From: Muscardinus avellanarius
Taxonomy: Eukaryota; Chordata; Mammalia; Rodentia; Gliridae
Assembly (NCBI GenBank): GCA_963383645.1
Contig: OY726561.1
Span: 25,648,826-25,712,825, forward strand
DNA length: 64,000 nt
Reading direction: 5' to 3'
Part shown: positions 1 to 9,644 of the stretch, in pieces
Numbering within the stretch: position 1 is the stretch's first letter
Layout of the letters: the number at the start of each line of letters is the position of its first letter
Notes under the pieces: model-generated
The model's database searches: none
The model's input: the letters and a program-made list of their open reading frames with translations, nothing else
Told to the model about the DNA's origin: nothing
Position numbers and translations under genes: made by a program

Positions 1-1773
1 TCATTTTCCTTTCACATTTTGTCATGCAACTAGGGCTTGCTAGGCTCAAATTAGGAAAATATTCACTGAAGAGATGGACTGTAGCCATAATTTTCTGGGA
101 TCATTGTACCCATGCATATCATTATATATACACCACTTAGTAATAAAAGTATGTTTATAGCCCATATTCTACCAAAATTGAAATTCATAAGGACAGAAAC
201 AATTATTAATATAATTAATTCTTATATTCACAAAGTTCTTGGGTCATAATAGGTTTTCAATTTTGATTAACTAATCTTAACTGAGATATCTAATTTTACT
301 TGTGTTTTGTAATAGAAGATAGATGTGGAACACTTAATGTTTACTTTCTCTGGTTGTTTTATTCATTCATATTCTCTGCCAGCCAAAGTTCCTAGTGAAT
401 GTATCCCATAAATGTATTATTATTCATTGTGTTAAATAACACTTAAGTCATAATGCAAAATTTTATAATTGGATTTTTTTCTTGAAGGTCATTTACTCTT
501 AACTTATCACTTCTCACAAACCAGAAGTAGATGTTTTAATCATATTTCACAGATAAAGCTAAAGATCATGAAAAGAGATTTTTTTAACCTACAGTTATAT
601 GAACATATTAATATTCTGTGCTTTACCTCATAAAATGATGAAAGAATCTCCCTTTTTCTCTTATATAAATTGAATTCTTTTTATATGCTGCATGTCATTG
701 CTTTTTTAAGGTCTCTCATTTGTGGTACTTTTGCTTTATTAATTTTATTTTAGATCAGTCCTTCTCTTTCCACACAGTATGGGTATTTTTCCTTAATCCC
801 ATTATTTAATACTGACTGTATCATTACTCATAATACTGTACTATTCACACAGTTCTTTAATACTTGATTCCAATAAATCCACAAAGGATAACATCCAACA
901 ATACCATCCAAAAATTCAATTTAATATGATCCCTTGGTGGTGTTTGCTGGCTTGTTGATAATGACCTCACATAAAGTATCACTCATGGTGTGAGGAAAAA
1001 TGTAAATAATAGTTTGTGTTTTGGATATGATAAATCCACTGCTTGTATTTTATATCATAAATATAAATAATGTATCTTCTAGCAGTATACTCTCTTAAAC
1101 ACTAAATTTTAGCCTGCGATCATTGCACTTTCAAAATGTGATGTATTTCAATATTAAGTCATCTCTGACAAAGAGGTAAGAGGCCCACTGACATTCAAAT
1201 TTGCACAATCAATTGTGCATCCCTTGTTCAGCAAAGCTCAATATCTGCCTAGTAGATCATGATGCCATCACAACACAACACAGATTACGGTCAATAAAGG
1301 ATGTGGATGAGAAGGCTTGCTAATGTTGTTGAGCATGATTGGATCTGAACACCTTCAGAAAAGTAGAGAGGAGACACTGAAACTGACATGGTAGCTACCT
1401 GTAGCAAGGTTTGAGGTAACCTCCTGAGTTACAGTTGTACATGGGGAGAGGCACAGAGTAAAGTGTGTTCACTTTTACCTGTGCAGCCCTGAAGTGCTGA
1501 GAACAATAGTTAATTATGTGTGTGGAATACTGACAGACCGAAGATGAAATACAGTTCACATATATGGTTCAATTTCAAGGGTCAAAGGTGGACCACTGGT
1601 AGTTCAGAAACTTGACCCTTTTTTAAATTCTGACTTATATCACAATTCTGACTCAGTGTGTCAATACGATCCAACAATTTAATCTCATGTGATCCCTTGT
1701 TGTTTGCTAACTTTCTAGTTAGGTACTCACTAAAGTTTTTGTTCTGGTCAACTTTACTACAAGATACTTGACT

Positions 1774-1775
<2 letters not shown>
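1..1775. other. Unassigned AT-rich intergenic DNA
   Basis: No gene, RNA gene or confidently recognised repeat is visible here. The part from about 1160 to 1600 is somewhat less AT-rich. A weak direct similarity links about 893-985 with about 1660-1740 (shared words such as TGATCCCTTG and GTTTGCT), which may mark two copies of an unrecognised old repeat. Confidence 0.5.

Positions 1776-1809
<34 letters not shown>
1776..1809. repeat. Poly(T) tract, 34 bases
   Basis: This is an uninterrupted run of 34 T directly abutting a sense-oriented L1 3' fragment. A T run normally marks the tail of a minus-strand retroelement, but no antisense body follows on its right, so its origin is unclear. Confidence 0.95.
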
Positions 1810-1812
<3 letters not shown>

Positions 1813-2075
1813 AGAGGAACTCCAGATAATGGAGGAGAACCTCAATAGAGCCAAAGGGAAAGAATAGGGGAAAAGAAAAACTGAGGTGCATTAATGAATA
1901 TAGTATCATCAAGTATGGGTATAAATGTGAATATACCATTGTCCATCTGGGCACTTGGTATTGGGAAGGAGGAAAATGGGGGTTGGTGGGGGAACAAGTA
2001 CTTTGTCCATGTATGTCATTGTCAACATGATTTACACTATGATGTGAGAATATATTGCACCAATAAAAGAAAAGA
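1810..2075 (+). mobile_element. L1 (LINE-1) 3' UTR fragment, 5' truncated
   Basis: The sequence begins ACCAGAGGAACTCCAGATAA and ends GCACCAATAAAAG. Both ends match the L1 copy at 60625-60905 in this window. It includes the G-rich segment typical of rodent L1 3' ends (about 1963-1992). No ORF2 coding part remains. A SINE inserted immediately after the A-rich tail. Confidence 0.8.
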
Positions 2076-2079
2076 AAGT

Positions 2080-2298
2080 TGCCAGGCATGGAGGTTCATG
2101 CTTGTATTCAAACATTAGGGAGGCTGAGTCAGAGGAATCTCAGGTTCACCATGAGTCAACCTTGCAAGTCAGCAAGGCCCTCAACAACTAAGTGAAACTG
2201 TTTTAAAATAAAATTACAAAATGGCCCTGGGTGTATATCTCTGACATATAATATGCCTGAGTTCAATCTTCAGTATGATAAAATAAATAAATACAAAA
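2080..2298 (+). mobile_element. B1-ID dimeric SINE, diverged
   Basis: The left monomer starts GCCAGGCATGG and retains the B1 order (GGGAGGCTGAG, then CAAGGCCCTCAACAACTAAG). An A-rich linker leads to an ID-like right monomer ending TTCAATCTTCAGTA and then an (AAAT)n tail. There are many substitutions, consistent with an old copy sitting in the tail of the upstream L1. Confidence 0.85.
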
Positions 2299-3229
2299 TG
2301 TTTGATGTGATTTATTTATTTAAATGTGGTTAACCTCAAACTTAATTAAAATGCTCACCACTATTCTCAGTATATTCTCAATATCATTTCTCAATTTTCT
2401 ACTAGAAGCAAACAATGTAGAATTCCCCATTTTACTTTGAAAATAGAATTTTGTCTTTCCCAGAGATAGTTATTTTTTAAAAATGTGTGGTCTCCTATAG
2501 GTTTATGATGATTATTGCCACCTATATAGTATGACTATGCTTTTTGTTTAGTATATCAACAGCACTCTGTATTTCATTATTTTCTGAATTTAACATATAT
2601 GTCTTTGAGATCTATTTCTTAGTTATAAGACAATAATATTGAATTTCATTTGCTTGTAATGATGCAAATGTGATTAAGTTGATCCTTTCTAAAGTTAAGA
2701 ATGCAATGTAAAGCAACTCAGTCAGTTTGAATGTCAGAAATCTCTGCATAGTTCATTAAACTTATCCTGAGTCTTCTTTATAGTGTAAGATGAAATTTTA
2801 ATAGACTCTTAGCATCTCCAGAATAATTAATATATTAAAATGGTATTTATATTACAAAATAAATATATTTAATAATTTAATCTTTAATATTAAGTTTGAG
2901 TAAAAGCTCTAAACATCAGATCAAGTCTTCTGTTGTAATTTCACTGTTAAAATAGTGGTTTCACTCCTAAGTGGTTACTTTCAAATGCTTAGCTTTTTCT
3001 TCTGAGATTCACCTGCACATTTATAAGTAATATTTATGTATCTTCATTTTTCAATTTAGATATTATGTACAAATTCATGTCTTTAAATGAACATCTTTTT
3101 CTCTTCCATTACTCTCTCCCTTACATATGCATGCACATACACAATTAGAAATAATATCTCTTTTGTCTTGTGTTATCCTGACAGATTTATTCTTTTTGTT
3201 GTCCTTCCTTCCTTCTCTTCTTTCTTTCT
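2299..3229. other. Unassigned AT-rich intergenic DNA
   Basis: No gene or recognisable repeat is seen. A pyrimidine-rich run (CCTTCCTTCCTTC type) lies at about 3199-3230, just before the next SINE and probably derived from its tail. Confidence 0.5.
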
Positions 3230-3404
3230 ACTTTGGTACTAAGGATTGAACCCAGAGGTGTTCTACCTCCATGTCACACCTCACACTTTTCATTAGGTTG
3301 CTGAGAGTCTTACTACATTGCCAAAGCTTGTCTTAATTATGTGAAGCTCCTGTTTTAGTCTCCAAAGTACTGAAGTTACAGGCATGGACCACCATGCCTG
3401 GTTC
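3230..3404 (-). mobile_element. B1-ID dimeric SINE, diverged
   Basis: On the minus strand it starts GAACCAGGCATGGTGG and ends in an ID-like TTCAATCCTTAGTACC. Part of the linker and of the left-monomer 3' region is lost. The T-rich DNA to its left is the old tail. Confidence 0.85.
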
Positions 3405-3418
3405 AAGTTTATTATTTT

Positions 3419-3432
3419 AGTAAAGCAATATT
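3419..3432. repeat. Left target-site duplication of the composite element
   Basis: AGTAAAGCAATATT here matches AGTAAATCAGTATT at 6286-6299 at 12 of 14 positions. The two copies bracket exactly the stretch from the antisense poly(A) end to the last GC-rich monomer. This is what one target-primed insertion of the whole unit would leave. Confidence 0.7.
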
Positions 3433-3800
3433 ATTTTTTAACATTTTTTTATTTTTTAATATTTTTAATTGGTGTATTGTAATCATACATCACATTGAAA
3501 TACAAGACTTGAGAGGATATACAAGCACACATCATCCAATTATCACTCATCCAATCCCCATCCCATTCCCCCGCCTCGATCCCATGCTTGATTGGTGATT
3601 ATCTTTGATACATTTGTTTACATACCTCCTGAGTTTTAAAGAGGTTCCATCCTCTCCCATCCCATCCCCTCTAATTGGTCAACTTAATTGCTTCACTATA
3701 TGGCCCTTTCTATAACTCGACCTCCTCCTGTTACCCCTTTCCTTCTAGGTTTTGCTAATTAGGGGAAGCATCTGGTTTTTATTTTCTGTGATATTTCTCT
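3433..3800 (-). mobile_element. L1 3' end forming the 3' module of the composite
   Basis: The reverse complement runs from near the end of ORF2 through the 3' UTR to a tail. It contains CAGATGCTTCCCCTAATTAG, GGGGGAATGGGATGGGG and ends TTACAATACACCAATTAAAA. The same landmarks occur in the other L1 tails of this window (for example 17540-17868 and 43130-43500). It supplies the poly(A) end that L1 reverse transcriptase needs for priming. Confidence 0.85.
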
Positions 3801-3829
3801 GTGCATGCCGCATTGCAAGTTCCGATCCC

Positions 3830-5415
3830 ACTCTACACGGCGCCAGTAGTGGCCTGGCCACCCGGAGGACTCTGATCCCAATTTCACTGGCTCCAGCACT
3901 GGCCTTGCCTCATGGGAGGCCCTGATCCAGCCTCGCTGGCACCCACACTGGCCTAACCCCTCGGCAGAATACTATTCTGGCCTCAGAGGCCCCAGCACCG
4001 GCCTGCCACATGGCAGGCTCTGGTCCTGGCCTTGCTGACTCCGGTACCAGCCTAATCCCTCCATAGGCTCTGATCCCTGTCTCAGAGGCCTCAGTAGTGG
4101 CCGTGCCTCACGGCAGGCTCTGACCCCGGCCTCGGAGGCCCCAGCACTGGCTTTGCCTCATGGCAGGCTCCGATGCCGGCCTTGCTGGCCCCGGCACCAG
4201 CCTAACCCCTCGGCAGGCTCAGATCCCAGCCTCAAAGGCCTCAGTAGTGCCCGTGCTTCATAGCAGGCTCCAGTCTCGGCCTCGCTGGCCCCAGCACCAG
4301 CCTAACCACTCGGCAGGCTCTGATCCCGGCCTCGGAGGCCCCAGCACCGGCTTTGCCTCATGGCAGGCTCTGATGCCGGCTTCGCTGGCCCTGGCACCTT
4401 CCTAACCCCTCGGCAGGCTCCAATCCTGGCCTTGGAGCCTCAGTAGCAGCTTTGCCTCACGGCAGGCTCTGATACTGGCCTCGCAGGCCCTGGCACCAGC
4501 CTACCCCTCGACAAGCTCCAATCCAGGCCTCAGAAGCCCCAGCACTGGCTCTGCCTCACAGCAGGCTCCAATGCCAGCCTCACTGGTCCCAGCACTGGCC
4601 TAATCCTTGGCAGACTCTGATCCTGGACTCGGAGGCCTCAGTAGCAGCCTTAACTCATGGCAGGCTCCTATGCCAGCCTCGCTGACCCCAGCACCGGCCT
4701 TACTTCTCGGCAGGCTCCGATCCAGGCCTCTGAGGCCCCAGCACCAGCCTTGCCTCACAGCAGGCTCCAATCCAAGCCTTGCTGACCCTGGCACTGGCCT
4801 ACCCCTCGCCAGGCTCCAAACCTGGCCTTAGAGGTCTCAGCACTGGCTCTGCCTCACAGCAGGCTCCGATGCTGACCTCACTGGCCCCAGCACTAGCCTA
4901 ACCCCTCAGAAGGCTCCAATCCCAGCCTCTGAGGCCTCAGTAGTGGCCTTAACTCACAGCAGGCTCCAATGCCAGCCTCGCTGGCCCCGGCACCGGGCTT
5001 ACTTCTCGGTAGGCTCCGATCCAGGCCTTGGAAGCCCCAGCACCAGCCTTGCCTCACGACAGGCTCCGATCCCAGCCTTGCTTACCCCAGCACCAGCCTA
5101 CCCCTCGCCAGGCTCCGATCCAGGCCTCAGAGGCCCCAGCACCGGCCTTGCCTCATGGCAGGGTCTGATCCCAGCCTTCCAGACCCCGGCACCAGGCTAA
5201 CCCCTTGGAAGGCTCCGATCCCAGCCTCGGAGGCCCAAGTATTGGCCTTGCCTCACGGCAGGCTTTGATCCCAGCCTTGCTGACCCCGGCACCGGCCTAT
5301 CCCTCAGCAGGCTCCAATCCTGGCCTCAGAGGCCCCAGCACAGGCCTTGCCTCATGCCAGGCTCCAATTCCAGCTTTGCTGTCCCCATCACCGGCCTCAC
5401 ACCTTGGCAGGCTCT
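3830..5415 (-). repeat. GC-rich VNTR, 50-bp unit, about 32 copies
   Basis: GGCAGGCTC or close variants recur every 50 bases, occasionally 49. Units alternate between a type with ...GGAGGCCCCAGCA and a type with ...GCTGGCCCCGGCA, giving a 100-bp dimer, and further variants (CAGTAGTGGCC) suggest longer higher-order groups. The unit is not a multiple of three, so the several overlapping open frames rich in Gly, Pro, Ser and Leu are by-products of low stop content and not a protein. CpG and GC content are far above the surroundings. Confidence 0.9.
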
Positions 5416-5444
5416 AATCTGAGCACCCTCTTCACCCAGCAGGT

Positions 5445-5940
5445 TGTCCCATGTTCCCAAGGGTGCGTGGTGGTAGCATTCTGCCTCTGGGGTTATTTCT
5501 TCAGAAAGTTCCAGGTGTAATAAATCAGATCTCTCCCTACCCTGAGTACTGGCAGCTGCCATTGCCACTGCTTCCATCATTTCAAATCTTTCCCAAGATC
5601 TTTTTCCACTCTGCATGTTGTCCAGTGTTTCTAGGCATGCGCGATGGTAGCATTCGACGTTTGGGGTAATTACTACAGAAGATAAGGTTGGTAGGATCAG
5701 ATTTCTGCCTCTCCCGAATACAAGTCTCCACCGCCATTGCGGCCACTGCTTCCAACACTGCCTTCCTCCTAGGTCTCCGCTAAACTCCCTCCTTACAGGT
5801 GATGTCCAGGATCCTTAAGGATGTAGAGAAGAAACAGTCCTCCTTCGCAGGTAGTTTTTCCAAAAGTTCCAGTTCAGTTGGATAAGTTTTGTCAGCATTT
5901 CCAGTATCCTGGCAGCCGCCGCAGCCCTCTTGACCCTTCT
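5445..5940 (-). repeat. Three diverged ~175-185 bp tandem monomers
   Basis: Copies start near 5445, 5619 and 5803, each at TGTCC on the plus strand. They share GGTAGCATTC (copies 1 and 2), an AGAAAGTTCCAG / AAAAGTTCCAG block (copies 1 and 3) and a GGCAGC...GCC block. Rodent L1 promoters are commonly built of ~200-bp monomers, so an L1-type 5' UTR origin is plausible, but no identity is claimed. Confidence 0.65.
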
Positions 5941-6034
5941 CTGATATTTTTCTTTTTTCTTTTTCTTTTCCTTTTTTTTTTTAATAAGAGAAAACAGTAT
6001 GAGTGGTTTGAGGAGGCTGTAGAACAGGTACTTG

Positions 6035-6285
6035 GTAGCACTGCGGCTGGGCCCCCATTCTCCCAGGGGTCCGGTGTGGCCCTCACACCCCCTGCCCGGG
6101 ACCCAGGGCCTTGCGACCCGGGCTCCGATTTTTCCAGGTCTCCGGTGTGTCCCGCGCGACCCCCCACCCAGGGCACAGTGCCTTGTGACCTGGGGCCAGG
6201 TTTTTCTGGGGGTCTGATGTTCCCCGCTCGACCTCCGCCCGGGGCCCAGGGTCATGCAACCAGGGCCCTGTTTTTTCCGGGGATC
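6035..6285 (-). repeat. GC-rich ~65-80 bp tandem monomers at the element's 5' end
   Basis: CCCAGGG recurs at about 6102, 6167 and 6245, followed each time by a TG[CA]-rich block, a TTTTTCC / TTTTTCT run and a GGTCTCCGG-like block. A partial unit lies before 6101, giving nearly four units of about 65-78 bp. The block is CpG-rich, as expected of a retroelement promoter, and ends abruptly at the right-hand duplication. Confidence 0.75.
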
Positions 6286-6299
6286 AGTAAATCAGTATT
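6286..6299. repeat. Right target-site duplication of the composite element
   Basis: AGTAAATCAGTATT pairs with 3419-3432 with two mismatches. Sequence turns sharply from GC-rich to AT-rich at this point. Confidence 0.7.
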
Positions 6300-6998
6300 C
6301 TGTGTACATCATTATAAATGTATACTAAATAAATATATGAGCTATATAAACTATATTATGACTGTTTACTGTCAGAATTTTGTTAATAAATTAATATTAT
6401 ATTTCATTACATAATGCTTAACTTGCTTTAGACCTCTCAGCACATTCATATAAACTCATATATTCTCCAGAAACCTAAAAAATATTAACAAATTATAAAA
6501 CACTTTCACTTATATTTTTATTTTCAGAAACAATTCTTGAAGCCTTTTGTCTTTCTTCAATTGGGGCTCATTGTCTCCAAAGGAAACTACACATGGTCAT
6601 TCTAAAAATTCTCAAATCTAATTCCTAGAAATTTCTATCCAATTTTTCTTTATATTTCTTAAAATGTTTTCTTCCTTTTTATCTTATTACTATGTTTTGA
6701 TGGAATTTATGTCACTTGTTTATAAAAAATATTGCTATTTTTTCATATTTTTAATCTCTTTTATGAGCTCTTTATTTTTCCCTTTTAAATTTATTGCATG
6801 AATGTTCAAATTTTGAGACCAATTATATCATTAGTTTTATTTTTTCTCTTCCATTTGATTTATGCTAACAGAATATTTTTCTATAGATACCCATTTTTTC
6901 TTCTAAACTCTCTTGATATTATAGAGCCAAGATTTTCTTTCAGTTTGTAAATAATTTTCTCTCCTACTTAATAGTATTCTTCTCTAATGTTCTTTCTT
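6300..6998. other. Unassigned AT-rich intergenic DNA
   Basis: This is T-rich on the plus strand, with no gene or recognisable element. Confidence 0.5.
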
Positions 6999-7009
6999 AA
7001 GATAAACCA

Positions 7010-7207
7010 GGGCTGGTTGTGGTGGCGCACGCTTGTAATCCCCGCACTTGGGAGGCGGAGACAGGAGGATGGCGCAGGTTTGAAGCCAGCTGCACTGGCT
7101 TAAAAAGACCCTGTTTCCAAATAAAAAAGTATAAAAATAGGTCTGGGAGCATAGCCCAGAGGTAGAAGGGCTTCCAGGAACCACAGAACCACCAAAAAAA
7201 AAAAAAA
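7010..7207 (+). mobile_element. B1-ID dimeric SINE, short subfamily A
   Basis: It starts GGGCTGGTTGTGGTGGCGCA and keeps a recognisable pol III A box region (GGTGGCGCACGC) and B box (GGTTTGAAGCC). It shows the subfamily-A shortening CTGGCTTAAAAAGACCC and the right-monomer end GGGCTTCCAGGAACC. The perfect 11-bp duplication AAGATAAACCA (6999-7009 and 7208-7218) defines the insertion and suggests a comparatively recent copy. Confidence 0.95.
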
Positions 7208-7218
7208 AAGATAAACCA

Positions 7219-7813
7219 TTTTTCACAGATTCAATGACTATTCTTTGTTATTATCAACATTTTCAATAAAACAAAGAGAGTATTCAAAACTTGTGTTGAT
7301 GGCTTTGCTTTATCTACTGTTAACTTTCACATTAGGCAAATCAGTTGAGTTGTCAGTGGTTTCACTGCAGTAGGCTAAAGTGGTTGGGAAATGTCTATAA
7401 ATCTAGGACATTTTGATTGGTCAGTTTCAAATGTTGTAATTAAGTAAGCAGATATAAATAGAAATTATCAATATTGTATGAATATTGTAGAAGATTATGA
7501 GACTTAAACACATGTTACATCTATTTTTATGTTTTAGCTGTAATTCCTATTCTACACTCCCAGATGTTATTTTTTACTCCAAATTAGACAATATCAGTTT
7601 CAATTGCTCTCGGTTTTATAGGGAAATGGACTCAATGTTTGAAAGAAGCTAAACGATTTGACTCTTTGTAGTGTAGCAACCAGAATGCTTGTTTTCTGTT
7701 TCTTACGTTGTCCTATGTTCTTTGATTCTCAGCAGTTTTTCACCATTTAATGTTAATTATAGCTGTCTTCAGGATGTGTTTTGTTGCTATTAGTGTTCAA
7801 GCTACTAAAATTT
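7219..7813. other. Unassigned intergenic DNA
   Basis: No gene, RNA gene or clear repeat is seen. Confidence 0.45.
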
Positions 7814-7824
7814 AAATGATATTT

Positions 7825-8189
7825 CTTCCAGGCATGGTGGTGCACACTTGTAATCCCTGCACTTGGGAGGTGGCGACAGGAGGGTCGCATTGGTTCAAAG
7901 CCAGCCGTGCTGTCTTAAGAGACCCTGTTTCCAATATATATATATTAATATATATATAATATATATTAATATATATTATATATATTATATACAATATATA
8001 ATATATTATATTATATGTTATATATATTATATATTTAATATATATTATATATAATATATTTAATATATATTATTTATATATTATATTATATATATATTAT
8101 ATATATATAATATATATATATGATATATTAGATCTGGGAGTATAGCCCGGAGGTAGAAGGGCTTCCAGGAACCCCAATACCACCAAAAA
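7825..8189 (+). mobile_element. B1-ID SINE (subfamily A) with linker expanded into an AT microsatellite
   Basis: The B1 half runs CCAGGCATGGTGG...GAGACCCTGTTTCCAA and the ID half resumes at about 8130 as GATCTGGGAGTATAGCC...CCAATACCACC. Between them, where other copies have a ~20-base A/T linker, lie about 200 bases of TA repeats. The perfect duplication AAATGATATTT (7814-7824 and 8190-8200) proves that both halves belong to one insertion. Confidence 0.93.
7934..8130. repeat. Imperfect (TA)n microsatellite
   Basis: About 200 bases of almost pure A and T in ATATAT / TTAATA arrays inside the SINE linker. The apparent Tyr/Ile-rich open frames across it are artefacts of the repeat. Confidence 0.95.
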
Positions 8190-8255
8190 AAATGATATTT
8201 TTTATAAAAATATTTTTCTAGTTTTTTGGATTTTATGGATTCTCACTTTTGTTGA

Positions 8256-8463
8256 GGTGGTGCGCAAGGCAGACCTGTAATCCCAGTCTAAAAGCTGGGA
8301 CAGGAGGATTGCAGATTCAAGGTCAGCCTCAGCAATTTAGCAAAGCCCTCGGCAACTTAGTGAAACTCTGCTTCAAAATAATAACTAAAATAACCCTGGC
8401 CATATAGCTCAGATGTAGAATACCTCTTGGTTCAATCTTCCGTACCAACATTTTTAAAAAAGA
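8256..8463 (+). mobile_element. B1-ID dimeric SINE, long subfamily B
   Basis: Landmarks are TGTAATCCCAG, GACAGGAGGATTGCAG, CAGCCTCAGCAATTTAGC, a CAAAATAATAA linker, and an ID half with TAGCTCAGATGTAGAATAC and TTCAATCTTCCGTACC. Diverged; the short tail is A-rich. Confidence 0.88.
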
Positions 8464-8717
8464 GGAACAAAAGAGTTCAGAGATAGATATTATCTCAGAG
8501 AATGAAATTTAAATTTACCTTCTACCTGTCCTGAATGATCTCAGTAGAATCACTAAGAATATGGACAAAGTCAAATGCATACAACTTGCACCTTATTTAT
8601 AATTAAATGCATACCACCTGCAGCTTGTTTTTCACTGACTAAATTTTCCTGCCTAGGTAATGTTAAATTTATAGTTCAAATTTTTCATGTATTTGAAAAT
8701 GTATAAAGAAGTGAGGA

Positions 8718-9019
8718 GCTGGGCATGGTGCCATGTGCATGCTTGGATTCTCAGCATTTGGGAGGCTGAGACAGGAGGCTCATGATTCATGGACAGCTTC
8801 AGCTACTTAGTGAGACCCTCTGCAACTCAGTGAGACCCTGTTTCAAAATAAAGAATACAAAGTAGGGTTGGGAGTGTAACTCAGAGGTATAATGGGTAGA
8901 ATGCCCATGGGTTCTATCCCCATTACTGCAAAGGAGGAGGAGGAGGAGGAGGAGGAGGAGGAGGAGGAGGAGGAGGAGGAGGAGGAGGAGGAGGAGGAGG
9001 AGGAGGAGGAGGAGGAGGG
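8718..9019 (+). mobile_element. B1-ID dimeric SINE (subfamily B) with a (GGA)n tail
   Basis: The body (8718-8931) has the full-length B1 half with both GTGAGACCCT blocks and an ID half ending CCCATTACTGCAAA. In place of poly(A) it carries a long GGA array. The duplication AGAAGTGAGGA / AGAAATGAGGA (8707-8717 and 9020-9030) places the array inside the insertion. Confidence 0.9.
8932..9019. repeat. (GGA)n microsatellite, about 29 units
   Basis: A nearly perfect trinucleotide array and purine/pyrimidine mirror tract. It reads as polyleucine in one minus-strand frame, which is not a gene. Confidence 0.97.
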
Positions 9020-9030
9020 AGAAATGAGGA

Positions 9031-9640
9031 AAGAACACTAGAGAATAAAGGATTTATATTTTACGGAAGCTCTCACAATTTTTTTTCAATTGAAATCCAG
9101 ATTACTTATCATTTTAGGCAAGCCATCTATCACCAAGATGAATATACATTTGTAGAAACAGAAATGTCAGAAGATGTTATTTCAATCAGATTATATCCTG
9201 ACCACATTTAAACATATGTAAAGCTTTACTTTGTAAACTAAATATAAGTGCTGCTATATTTTCCTTGTAAAATATGGAACCCTTTTTTCTTTCTTAAAGG
9301 CAAATTGGGTACATAACTATCAAAGTCTTAGAAAAGACAGAATAGTTATATAAGAATGACTGTGGGCATTAAGCTCTCCTTGATTTATTTCTAACCTAGA
9401 AATTACAAATATCCCTTGGAGTATCTAATGCTATTTTCAGTAACTATACAGAGCATTAAAAAAAATTTTAGTAATTTTTAAAATTTGCTAGTGACAATAT
9501 TACTGAAATGTCTTTTTCAAGTTTAAGTTATATTGATACTAAGAAGACAGTAATATAAATGTATATTTGAAAGTCATACAATTAAATATATGATTTAGAT
9601 ATTAAATAAAATTATATATATTCTAAAATGATAAGTAACA
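9031..9640. other. Unassigned AT-rich intergenic DNA
   Basis: Nothing recognisable is seen. Confidence 0.45.
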
Positions 9641-9644
9641 ATCA

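Larger units (their letters stand above)
3433..6285 (-). mobile_element. Composite VNTR-bearing non-LTR retroelement (SVA-like architecture)
   Basis: Read on the minus strand, the order is: GC-rich ~65-80 bp monomers (6285 to about 6035); an A-rich purine stretch (about 5990-5945); three ~175-185 bp monomers (about 5945-5445); a 50-bp VNTR (about 5415-3830); and an L1 3' end with an A-rich tail (about 3800-3433). An imperfect 14-bp duplication flanks the whole. It lacks the roughly 5 kb of ORF1/ORF2 expected of an L1, so it is probably non-autonomous and mobilised by L1. Primate SVA, LAVA and relatives share the plan 5' repeats, VNTR, 3' tail. The parts here are different, and I do not recognise a named family. 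Alternatives are an internally deleted L1 with monomeric 5' UTR or a chance stack of insertions; the flanking duplication argues against the stack. Confidence 0.7.

Noticed and set aside
3830..5415. CRISPR-like array
   Set aside because: Units are contiguous diverged tandem copies without unique spacers, and the genome is mammalian.
4160..5417. Several Gly/Pro/Ser/Leu-rich open frames resembling a repetitive protein
   Set aside because: The repeat unit is 50 bases, not a multiple of three, so frames shift at every unit, and multiple frames on both strands are open only because the array lacks stops.
3419..6299. CpG island with a gene promoter
   Set aside because: High GC and CpG are fully explained by the tandem arrays of a retroelement; no downstream exon is visible.
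5815..6414. Open frames of 146 codons (minus) and 178 codons (plus), the longest in the window
   Set aside because: They overlap on opposite strands within GC-rich monomers and an A-rich stretch (Lys or Phe runs), have no recognisable domain, and sit inside a retroelement.
8799..9038. Polyleucine-containing open frame
   Set aside because: A translation of the (GGA)n SINE tail.
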